Shown one piece after another: positions 18,383 through 25,315 of a stretch of DNA of 64,000 nucleotides (position 1 is its first letter; the number at the start of each line of letters is the position of its first letter). Both the position numbers and the translations under genes were made by a program. This DNA comes from Pseudonocardia sp. TRM90224 (GTDB taxonomy: Bacteria > Actinomycetota > Actinomycetes > Mycobacteriales > Pseudonocardiaceae). The notes under the pieces were generated by a model that did no database searches, was not told the DNA's origin, and saw nothing but the letters and a program-made list of their open reading frames with translations. Location of the stretch: positions 1 through 64,000 of the forward strand of contig NZ_JAJGSX010000011.1 of NCBI RefSeq assembly GCF_021245725.1, read 5' to 3'.

Positions 18383-19414
18383 CTACGCGAGTCGGGCCCA
18401 TCCGGTGTGCGAGTCGGGGTGGGCCCGACTGCTGCCCGCGGCCTTCCAGGGCCGCAGCTTCTCCGGGTTGCGCACGGCCCAGATGCGTGTGATCCGGTCG
18501 TCCACGACGTCGAACGCCACCACCGTCACGGCGACGCCGTCCTGCAGGGCGACCAGGCCCGGCCGGCCGTTGACCGTTCGCTCCAGCAGCGTCGGATCCG
18601 GCATCCTCCGGGCGAACCCCATCAGGTACCGCACGATCCGCTCGGCGCCCACGAGCGGCCGCGGGACGGCGTTCACGACACCGCCACCATCGGCGATCCC
18701 CCTGACGTCGGGGTCGAGCAGGCCGATGAGGGCCTCGATGTCCTTGACCTCCCAGGCTCGCTTGAACGCCTTGACGACGCGGGCCTGCCGGGCCGTCGGG
18801 GCCGTGGAAGCCCGCGCGGACGAGATGCGGCGACGGGCCACGGACGCGAGCCGGCGACATGCCGCCGGGGTGCGGCCGACGATCTCCGCCACCTCGGTGA
18901 ACGAATACCGGAAGACGTCGTGCAGGACGAAGGCGACACGTTCGGCCGGGGTCATCGTTTCGAGCACCACGAGGAAGGCCATGGTGACCGACTCGTCGAG
19001 GGTGATCCGGTCGGCCGGATCGGCGAAGCTGCCGAACCCCGGCCGACCGTTCCACTCGGCCCGTTCGGGCAGCGGCTCGGGAACCCATTCGCCCACGTAG
19101 CTCACCCGGCGGGCCCGCGCCGAGCCGAGCAGATCGAGGCAGATGCGGCCTGCGACCCGGGTCATCCAGGCCGCCGGGGACTCGATGGCGGCCCGGTCCT
19201 GCGGCGACAAGGCGTACCAGCGGGCGGACGTCTCCTGCACGACGTCCTCGGCCTCGGCCAGGGAGCCGAGGAGCCGGTAGGCGAGGTTGAGCAGCTGGCC
19301 ATGCGCGCCCATGATCGCGAGCAGTGCCGGATCGTGCAGGGCCGGATCGTGCAGGGCCGGATCGTGCAGGGCCGGATCTGGCTGATCGTGCACTGCATCG
19401 GACTGGGTCGTCAC
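18383..19414 (-). CDS. ECF41-family RNA polymerase sigma factor (SigJ-like)
   Basis: This 343-residue sigma factor has region 2 (AYRLLGSLAEAEDVVQETSARWY), region 4 (RVAFVLHDVFRYSFTEVAEIVGRTPAACRRLASVARRR) and a C-terminal SnoaL/NTF2-like domain. It shows the hallmarks known for ECF41: WVPEP in the linker, DGGG and NPEKL near the end. In that group the C-terminal domain tunes activity and no separate anti-sigma factor is used. The GTG has GAAGGAG upstream. The N-terminus is unusual, with a DPALH tandem repeat, and the last 15 residues after NPEKL are encoded by a dispersed GC-rich repeat. It diverges from a carboxymuconolactone decarboxylase-like gene, the classic ECF41 partner. Confidence 0.93.
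   Translation of the reverse strand: MTTQSDAVHDQPDPALHDPALHDPALHDPALLAIMGAHGQLLNLAYRLLGSLAEAEDVVQETSARWYALSPQDRAAIESPAAWMTRVAGRICLDLLGSARARRVSYVGEWVPEPLPERAEWNGRPGFGSFADPADRITLDESVTMAFLVVLETMTPAERVAFVLHDVFRYSFTEVAEIVGRTPAACRRLASVARRRISSARASTAPTARQARVVKAFKRAWEVKDIEALIGLLDPDVRGIADGGGVVNAVPRPLVGAERIVRYLMGFARRMPDPTLLERTVNGRPGLVALQDGVAVTVVAFDVVDDRITRIWAVRNPEKLRPWKAAGSSRAHPDSHTGWARLA
18387..18430. repeat. CGCGAGTCGGG repeat with inverted arms
   Basis: AGTCGGGCCCA (18390-18400) and TGGGCCCGACT (18420-18430) are perfect inverted arms, and GCGAGTCGGG occurs twice. The element supplies the final codons and stop of the ECF41 sigma gene. A related block lies at 20069-20126. Confidence 0.75.
19326..19380 (-). 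repeat. 15-bp in-frame tandem repeat in the sigma gene
   Basis: About 3.6 copies of a 15-bp unit (gccggatcgtgcagg on the plus strand) encode repeated DPALH near the N-terminus of the ECF41 sigma factor. Because the unit is five codons long, copy-number change would keep the reading frame. Confidence 0.9.
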
Positions 19415-19444
19415 GAGGGCTCCTTCGGTCGCACTCTCCAGTTA

Positions 19445-19510
19445 GACGGGAGAGGACGCCCGAGTGTGAGGTGACGTGCGTCACCTCACACTCCCGGTGC
19501 TGGTGTCGTC
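19445..19510. promoter_or_regulatory. Symmetric divergent ECF41-type promoter pair
   Basis: A perfect inverted repeat with 12-bp arms (CGTCACCTCACA and its complement, 19465-19490, 2-nt centre) lies between the sigma gene and its partner. In each direction the arm ends in CCTCACA, followed by exactly 16 nt and then CGTC (19507-19510 on plus, 19448-19445 on minus). This resembles the published ECF41 promoter as I recall it (TGTCACA, about 16 nt, CGTC), so the sigma factor probably drives both its own gene and the partner. Confidence 0.75.
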
Positions 19511-19557
19511 AGACCGGCAAGACCGTCCGACGCACACCACGAGAAGGGCAAACCGCC

Positions 19558-20058
19558 ATGTCGACGACAGCGGAGCACACCGAACAGCAGTCCCGCCTGC
19601 CCAAGCCGGAGCAGTTCGACTCCGAACTGATAGCGATCTCCACGGCGATGGCCAAGTCGCTCCGCAACGACAAGATCCCGCGGGCGACCGTCGCGATGGT
19701 GCAGCTGCGCGCCGGGCAGATCGTCGGCAGCAGCTACCACACCGTTCACAAGACCGGCCTCCTGCGCAAAGCGGGGGCGACCGAGGACTGCATCGCGGCC
19801 GTGGCGGCCTGGCGTGACGCCCCCTACTTCACCGACGCCGAACGCGTCGCGCTGGAGCTGGTCGAGGCCGTGCTGACCGCGAACCCGACCGGCGAGCGGG
19901 TGCCCGACGAGCTGTTTGCGAAGGCGAGCGCCCACTACGACGTCGAAGCGATGTGGACGCTCGTCATGGCGATCGGGCAGATCTGCTACTTCATCCCGGT
20001 CGGGCTCATCGCGAGGCCGATCACCGGCCGGCCCATCGGGAAGAACTACAGCGACTGA
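19558..20058 (+). CDS. Carboxymuconolactone decarboxylase-like protein (ECF41 partner)
   Basis: A 166-residue all-helical protein that I place in the carboxymuconolactone decarboxylase/AhpD superfamily from its size, its VQLRAGQIVGSSYHTVHKTGLLRKAGATEDCIAAV stretch and its position next to an ECF41 sigma factor. Family members usually carry a redox CxxC before the conserved His. Here that place reads SSYHTVH, so the thiol pair is absent and AhpD-like peroxidase chemistry is unlikely. It starts downstream of a predicted ECF41 promoter and is probably the sigma factor's main target. Its biochemical role is not established. Confidence 0.75.
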   Translation: MSTTAEHTEQQSRLPKPEQFDSELIAISTAMAKSLRNDKIPRATVAMVQLRAGQIVGSSYHTVHKTGLLRKAGATEDCIAAVAAWRDAPYFTDAERVALELVEAVLTANPTGERVPDELFAKASAHYDVEAMWTLVMAIGQICYFIPVGLIARPITGRPIGKNYSD

Positions 20059-20068
20059 CCGGGCGCCC

Positions 20069-20126
20069 CCGACTCGCGCACGCGGTGGGCCCGACTCGCG
20101 CACGTGTGCGCCCCGACTCGCGTGTT
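20069..20126. repeat. Triple CCCGACTCGCG repeat
   Basis: Three direct copies of CCCGACTCGCG, spaced about 24 nt apart, fill the gap between two convergent genes. The same motif in inverse orientation occurs at 18387-18430. Confidence 0.75.
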
Positions 20127-20128
20127 CG

Positions 20129-21121
20129 TCAGCGGGTGGAGCTGGCGCGGGGGATGAGGTGGGCGGCGAGGGTGGTGCAGGTCGGGGGGCGGTGGGGGTC
20201 GGCGATGCGGGCCAGCAGCAGGCGCGCGGCGGCCTGACCCATCTCGCTCGCCGGCTGCGCCACCACGGAGAGCGGCGGGTCGACGAGCCCGGCCCACGCG
20301 GCGTCGTCGAACGCCACGACCCCGACGTCGCGGCCCGGGCGCAGACCCAGCTCGCGCAGCGCGTCGAGCACGCCGATGGCCATCGCGCTGTTCGCGACCA
20401 GCACGGCATCGGGGCGTCCCGGCTGCGCGAACAGCTCGATGGTCGCGGCGTGCGCACCGCCCGCCCGGTACTCGGTGCGCCGCACCAGCTCCAGCCCTCG
20501 GTGGACGGCGTCCTGGTAGCCGATGACCCGGTCGTCGGCCGTGCGCACCCCCGTGGGCCCGGAGATGCACGCGATCCGCTCGTAGCCTTCCTTCATCATG
20601 TGCTCGGTCGCGGAGAACGCGGCCTTGCGCGAGTCGACCAGCACCGAGTCGACCAGCACGGCGTCGCCCGTGCCCGCCGGCAGTGGCCGGTCGACCGCGA
20701 CGACCGGGATTCCGTGCCCGGCGAGCACGTCGATGCCGGTCGTGCCGCCGCTGGGGGAGATGATCACCCCCGCGACCCGCTCCTGCAGCGCGACGGCGAG
20801 GTAGCGACGTTCCTTCTCCGCGTCCTCGTCCGAGTTGCACAGCACCACCGAGTAGCCGTCGGCGTGCGCGACGTCCTCGACACCGCGGGCGAGCGCGGTG
20901 AAGAACGGGTTCTCGACATCGGAGATGATCAAGGCCAGGACGGCCGTCTCCTGCCGGCGCAGGTTCCGGGCCGGCCCGTGCGGCTGGTAACCCAGTGCCT
21001 TCGCCGCCGCGGCGACGCGGGCCACCAGCTCCGGCGCGACCGTCGACTTGCCGTTGAGCGCCCGCGAGACCGTTGCCGTGGACACGCCAGCGCGCGCTGC
21101 GACGTCGCTGATCGTTGCCAC
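20129..21121 (-). CDS. LacI family transcriptional regulator
   Basis: A 330-residue regulator. It starts (GTG, 21121) with ATISDVAARAGVSTATVSRALNG, the LacI helix-turn-helix and hinge, followed by a periplasmic-binding-protein-like sensor domain (SDVENPFFTALARGVEDVAH, VDRPLPAG, AFDDAAWAGLVDPPLSVV). A TTG 36 nt further upstream is in frame but lies inside the operator, so the GTG is preferred. The 15-bp element before it is identical to the one at the promoter of the sugar ABC operon, 6.5 kb away. The simplest reading is autoregulation plus repression of sugar uptake, relieved by that sugar. Confidence 0.9.
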   Translation of the reverse strand: MATISDVAARAGVSTATVSRALNGKSTVAPELVARVAAAAKALGYQPHGPARNLRRQETAVLALIISDVENPFFTALARGVEDVAHADGYSVVLCNSDEDAEKERRYLAVALQERVAGVIISPSGGTTGIDVLAGHGIPVVAVDRPLPAGTGDAVLVDSVLVDSRKAAFSATEHMMKEGYERIACISGPTGVRTADDRVIGYQDAVHRGLELVRRTEYRAGGAHAATIELFAQPGRPDAVLVANSAMAIGVLDALRELGLRPGRDVGVVAFDDAAWAGLVDPPLSVVAQPASEMGQAAARLLLARIADPHRPPTCTTLAAHLIPRASSTR

Positions 21122-21139
21122 GAGGGCAAGGATGCCAGC

Positions 21140-21154
21140 GAGAAATCGATTACT
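21140..21154 (-). promoter_or_regulatory. LacI operator, autoregulatory copy
   Basis: The minus strand reads AGTAATCGATTTCTC, identical over 15 bp to 14671-14685. It sits in the 32-bp gap between the SDR stop and the LacI start. Confidence 0.8.
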
Positions 21155-21870
21155 CAATCACGCGGTCGGGGTGAGAGTGCGGTGTACAGCGCCGGCGCCA
21201 CACCGTGCACCCGGGCGGCGACCCCGAGCCACCGCGGCACGAACACCTCCGCCCGCCGCTTCCGCACGGCGGCGAGCGTCGCCGCGGCCACCCGCTCAGC
21301 CGTGACGGGCCGCGGGAACCGCCCTGCGTACGGGTGCGCACGTCCGTCGTGGAACGGCGTCGCGACGATCCCGGGCAGCACGGTCGTCACGCCGATCCCG
21401 GTCTCGACGCGCAACGCGTCGGCGAACCCGCGCAGCCCCGCCTTCGTCGCGGAGTACGCGGCCTCGTGCGCAACGCCGAGCGCCGCGATCGACGCGATGA
21501 ACACGACGTGCCCGCCGCCGGCCACGAGCGTCGGCAGCAGCGCGCGCGTGAGCTGCAGGGGGGCCGTCAGGTTGACGGCGACCAGCTCCTCGACGGTCGC
21601 CGCGGCCGTCGCCTCCAGCGGGCCGGCCGCGCCGATGCCGGCGGAGTGCACGAGCAGCTGCGCCCAGCCGTCCGCCGCCGCGGTCACGGCCTCGACGCCG
21701 GCAGCGTCGCGCAGGTCGGCCACCAGCGTGCGGCCGCCGGTGCGCTCGCCGACCGCCGCGAGCCGGGCGGCGTCGCGCCCGGTCAGCAGCAGCGGGTGGC
21801 CGTCCGCGGCCAACGCGGCCGCGAGCGCGGCCCCGATCCCCGACGACGCCCCCGTGACGAGCGCGCGCAT
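21154..21870 (-). CDS. Short-chain dehydrogenase/reductase
   Basis: A 238-residue classical SDR. The NAD(P)-binding motif is TGASSGIG (about residues 6-13). NSAG appears as HSAG, the catalytic Ser lies in VFIASIAAL, and Tyr/Lys lie in YSATKAGL. An Arg after the second beta strand (TGRDAARL) suggests NADP preference. The ATG overlaps the stop of the upstream permease gene (ATGA). The substrate is unknown. Its stop codon abuts the LacI operator, so readthrough into the LacI gene is possible. Confidence 0.88.
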   Translation of the reverse strand: MRALVTGASSGIGAALAAALAADGHPLLLTGRDAARLAAVGERTGGRTLVADLRDAAGVEAVTAAADGWAQLLVHSAGIGAAGPLEATAAATVEELVAVNLTAPLQLTRALLPTLVAGGGHVVFIASIAALGVAHEAAYSATKAGLRGFADALRVETGIGVTTVLPGIVATPFHDGRAHPYAGRFPRPVTAERVAAATLAAVRKRRAEVFVPRWLGVAARVHGVAPALYTALSPRPRD

Positions 21871-22814
21871 CAACCGGGAACGACCCGGCTGTGCTCGCCG
21901 GGGTGCTCGCCGGGGTGGCCGGCGTCGATCTCGTGCAGCAGCCTGCTCCCGCGCGCGGTGATCAGCGCGACCCCGCCGATCACGACGAGCGCCGCGAGGC
22001 ACTGGCCCGCGAGCAGGGCAGGGGAGTTGTCGAGCCGCTCACCCAGCCAGCCGACACCGATGAGCACGGCGATCACCGGGTCGACGCTGGTGATGACCGC
22101 AACGGCGGGCGAGACCAGCCGGCCCTGCTGGAACGTGTTCTGGCTGAGCAGGAAGCCGATCGGGCCGATGATGCAGACCACGTACAGCACGGGGTGCTTG
22201 AACGGCTCGTCCCACCCGACGTGCAGCTGCCCGGTGACGACCTTCATCAACCCGGCCGTCACGCCGTAGATGATGCCCGTCGCGAGGGCCAGCGCGAGCA
22301 CACGCGACGGGTGCCGCACCGCGGCGGCGTACCCGAGGCAGAGCGCCACCAGCACGGTGAGCGCGATCGCGAGCGGCAGACCGGACCCGCCGCCGATCAG
22401 GTCGATCCGCGTCTCGCCGGGATCGGCGACGGGCCGGGCGAGCAGCAGGAACGCCGAGAGCCCCGCTGCGCAGACCAGCGCGCCCAGCAGGATCAGCGGG
22501 TCGGGGCGACGGCGGGCCAGCAGCGCGGTGAAGCCGGCGGCGAACGCGACCCCGGTGACGAGCAGCGGCTGCACGACGGCGACGGGCCCGAACGCGAGCG
22601 CGACCAGCTGCATCACCAGCGCGACGATCGTGGCGAGCACCCCGAGCAACCACAGCGGGCGGCCGGTGAGCTGCACGAGCAGCCGAGGGCTCAGCGTCGG
22701 TGCGACCTCGACCTCCTTCGTCGCACGCTGCTGGGCGGCGCTGGCCAGCCCGAAACCTGCTGCGCCGAGCACAGCGGCGGGTACCGCGATCGTCATCGCC
22801 GTAGCCGCGTCCAT
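21870..22814 (-). CDS. DMT-family membrane transporter
   Basis: A 314-residue protein with about nine or ten hydrophobic segments in two similar halves, as in drug/metabolite (EamA-like) transporters. The second half contains LLSQNTFQQGRLVSPAVAVITSVDPVIAVLIGVGWLGE, a typical EamA-type stretch. The protein is coupled to the SDR downstream by a 1-nt overlap. The substrate cannot be assigned. Confidence 0.8.
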   Translation of the reverse strand: MDAATAMTIAVPAAVLGAAGFGLASAAQQRATKEVEVAPTLSPRLLVQLTGRPLWLLGVLATIVALVMQLVALAFGPVAVVQPLLVTGVAFAAGFTALLARRRPDPLILLGALVCAAGLSAFLLLARPVADPGETRIDLIGGGSGLPLAIALTVLVALCLGYAAAVRHPSRVLALALATGIIYGVTAGLMKVVTGQLHVGWDEPFKHPVLYVVCIIGPIGFLLSQNTFQQGRLVSPAVAVITSVDPVIAVLIGVGWLGERLDNSPALLAGQCLAALVVIGGVALITARGSRLLHEIDAGHPGEHPGEHSRVVPG

Positions 22815-22832
22815 GGCCCCCTGCCTCCCGTC

Positions 22833-25262
22833 CTACCCCGACTGCTCCGGCTTCACGGTATGCATACAGTTCAACGACGCTCCAAGTCGATCGACAATTC
22901 CCGCACGTTCGGGTACCAGCGCCGGGTCGACGGTGACGCCGATGCCGATCGTCGTGCCCCACTGCAGCGCCCCGACAGCGAGCCCGACTCCGTCGGCGAG
23001 CGGCAGCACCGGGTAGGCCTCGCGGATCAGCCCGCCCCTGACGTGCAGCGCGCGGCGGGAGCCCGGCATCACCGAGGCGATCATGTGGAAGAACCGCCGC
23101 CCGTAAATGCGGCGGACCAGCACGCGCTGCACCGGGCCGGGCAGCGTCCCGAGCACGCTCAGCACGGCCGCCGCGCCTTCGGGTTGCCCGCCCGCCGCGC
23201 CGGCGTCCAGCGCCGCCGCAACGTGCGCGACCCGCTCGGCGGCGGGCATCGGGCCGGTCGGCAGGTCGATCGAGATCGCGGCCGTCCGGTTGCCGTTCGC
23301 GCGGCTGCCGACCCCGGCCCGCGTGCGGGTGGTCATCGGGACCATCGCCCGGACCCGTGCGGTCCCGCGCTCGGCGAGCAGGCCGTGCAAGGTGTCGGCG
23401 ACGACCGCCAGCAGCAAGACGGTCGTGCCGACGCCGTGTGCGCGCGCCGCCGCCCGCACCGCGGCACCGTCGAGCGCGACGCTGATGTGCTCGTGCGGAC
23501 CCGACCCGGCTCCGGTCAGGGGGGACCGGCCGGCCGGTCCGGCCAGCGCGAGGCTCGTGATCCCGCGGACGACGGGCCACCACCGCCGGCCGACCGTGGT
23601 GACAGGGGACGACGACGCCGGCTGCGGGGACCCGTCGGTGAGCAGCCGGATCAGCGCGTCGGTGACGGCGAGCCCGTCGCCGAGGGTGTGGTGCACCTTC
23701 GCCAGCACGGCCACCCGGCCGGCGGCGCGGTCCTGCGCGACCTGCAGCTCCCACCCCGTCCGCGCCGGGTCCGCCTGGCGGGAGAAGAACTGCGTGACGG
23801 CCTCGTCCCAGCTCAGCGACGGACCGATCGCGACGACATCGGGCCGGACGTGCCGCGCGGGCTCCGGGTCGGCCTCGACCCACCGCAGCGGGCGGCCGAA
23901 CCGGGCGGGCGCGAGCCGCCTGCGCAGCAGCGGGATGCCGGGGCCCCGCTCGCGCACCAGCGCGGCGAGGTGGGCGGGCCAGTCGTCGCGGCCGTCCGGG
24001 TCGTCGATGACGATCCGCGCGCCGACCTGCTGCGGCACCTGCGGGGTCTCGGCGTGCAGGAACAGCGCGTCCTGCGCGCGCACCCGTTCCGTTGCGGCCC
24101 GCCGGGGGAGCGCAGCGAGCTCCCGCACGTCGGATGCGAGATCGCCGGCCTCCAGCCGAGCGGTGAGTTCGCGGGTGACCCGCTCCCGCTCGGCTGGGTC
24201 GTGCAGCGCGCCGACGGCACCGGTCAGGTCGGCCGGACGCGGGCAGATCCGGGCCAGCCCGGCGGCGGCGAGCACCTCGGCGTTGGCCCGCCCGTGCCCG
24301 GGGATCGGCGCGACGAGCAGCAGCGGCCGGGCGCAGGCGAGCGCCTCCAGCGCGGTGGCGCCGCCCGCGTTGGTCACGACGACGTCGCACTCCCGGGTCA
24401 CGACGGCCGGGTCGGCCACCCAGTCGCGCACGTCCAGCGCCGTGCCGCGCGGGTGCGTCGCGGCGAGCCGCTCGAGCCTGCGCAGCAGCGCAGGGACGCG
24501 CCCGCAGCTGACCAGCACGGTCGCGCCGGCGTCGAGCACGGCGGCGCAGACCGCGGCGACGTCGCCGAACGCGAGCGAGCCGCACGAGACGTAGACCAGC
24601 AGCTCGCCGCGCGCCGCCGTACGCCCGGGTGGCCGGAACGCCTCGACGACGGGCAGCGCAGCCACCCGCACCGCGGCGCCCGGCGCGGCCTTCGCCAGCA
24701 GCCGAGCCCCCTCCGGCGTCGAGACGAGGTGCATGTCGAGCGCCGGATCGGCCCAGAGCGGGTGCGGCGCGGGATCCGCGACGAGCGCGACCGTCGTCGC
24801 CGGCAACCGGCCGCGGCGGCGCAGCCACGCCAGCCCGGTGATCCCTTCCGGGAACGTCGCGACGACCAGGTCGGCGCTGTCGAGCATGGGGGCCAACGCG
24901 GGGGCGAGCCCACGCGCGCTCCACGCCCCGATCACCGCGCGCGTGCCGGCGCGGAACGGCAGGACGTGCCACAGCAGCCAGAAGTACAGCTCGTACAGCC
25001 ACGGCAGGTACCGCACGCAACCCGCGTAGATCGCGCGGAACACCGGACCGGTGCCGCGGCCCATCCCGGCGAGCGTCTCGACCTGCCGTACCTCGATGCC
25101 GGGCCATACCGCCCGCGCCCGCTCCTCCACGGCCCGCGCCGCGGCGTGGTGCCCGGCCCCGATGCTGCCGCTGACCAGCACGATCCGCCGCGGTCGCGCG
25201 CAGTGGGGTTGGGCACTGTCGGCCGGGGTCATGCCCCGTGCAACGGACACGGTGCTGCTCAC
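22833..25262 (-). CDS. Fused MGDG-synthase-like glycosyltransferase and wax ester/DGAT acyltransferase
   Basis: This 809-residue protein joins two lipid enzymes. Residues about 25-380 are a GT28/MGDG-synthase-like glycosyltransferase: SGSIGAGHHAAARA (31-44) is the N-terminal motif, and TNAGGATALEALACARPLLLVAPIPGHG (about 297-324) is the sugar-nucleotide-binding region. Residues about 392-809 are a wax ester synthase/diacylglycerol acyltransferase domain starting at ERVRAQDALFLH, with the catalytic HHTLGDG at 524-530. The GTG start has GGAGGA upstream. In separate proteins the first domain glycosylates a lipid and the second acylates an alcohol with acyl-CoA; the fusion could make an acylated glycolipid. 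A second glycosyltransferase of the same type diverges from it. Confidence 0.87.
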   Translation of the reverse strand: MSSTVSVARGMTPADSAQPHCARPRRIVLVSGSIGAGHHAAARAVEERARAVWPGIEVRQVETLAGMGRGTGPVFRAIYAGCVRYLPWLYELYFWLLWHVLPFRAGTRAVIGAWSARGLAPALAPMLDSADLVVATFPEGITGLAWLRRRGRLPATTVALVADPAPHPLWADPALDMHLVSTPEGARLLAKAAPGAAVRVAALPVVEAFRPPGRTAARGELLVYVSCGSLAFGDVAAVCAAVLDAGATVLVSCGRVPALLRRLERLAATHPRGTALDVRDWVADPAVVTRECDVVVTNAGGATALEALACARPLLLVAPIPGHGRANAEVLAAAGLARICPRPADLTGAVGALHDPAERERVTRELTARLEAGDLASDVRELAALPRRAATERVRAQDALFLHAETPQVPQQVGARIVIDDPDGRDDWPAHLAALVRERGPGIPLLRRRLAPARFGRPLRWVEADPEPARHVRPDVVAIGPSLSWDEAVTQFFSRQADPARTGWELQVAQDRAAGRVAVLAKVHHTLGDGLAVTDALIRLLTDGSPQPASSSPVTTVGRRWWPVVRGITSLALAGPAGRSPLTGAGSGPHEHISVALDGAAVRAAARAHGVGTTVLLLAVVADTLHGLLAERGTARVRAMVPMTTRTRAGVGSRANGNRTAAISIDLPTGPMPAAERVAHVAAALDAGAAGGQPEGAAAVLSVLGTLPGPVQRVLVRRIYGRRFFHMIASVMPGSRRALHVRGGLIREAYPVLPLADGVGLAVGALQWGTTIGIGVTVDPALVPERAGIVDRLGASLNCMHTVKPEQSG

Positions 25263-25315
25263 GTCACTCCTCCATCACCCAGCAGTGATCGATGAGCGGG
25301 GCTAGCGTGGGAGAA

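Noticed and set aside
21891..25295. A 1134-codon plus-strand open frame opposite the DMT and glycosyltransferase/acyltransferase genes
   Set aside because: Composition is Arg/Asp/Gln/Pro-rich low complexity, typical of the antisense of high-GC genes, while the minus strand shows clear family motifs.
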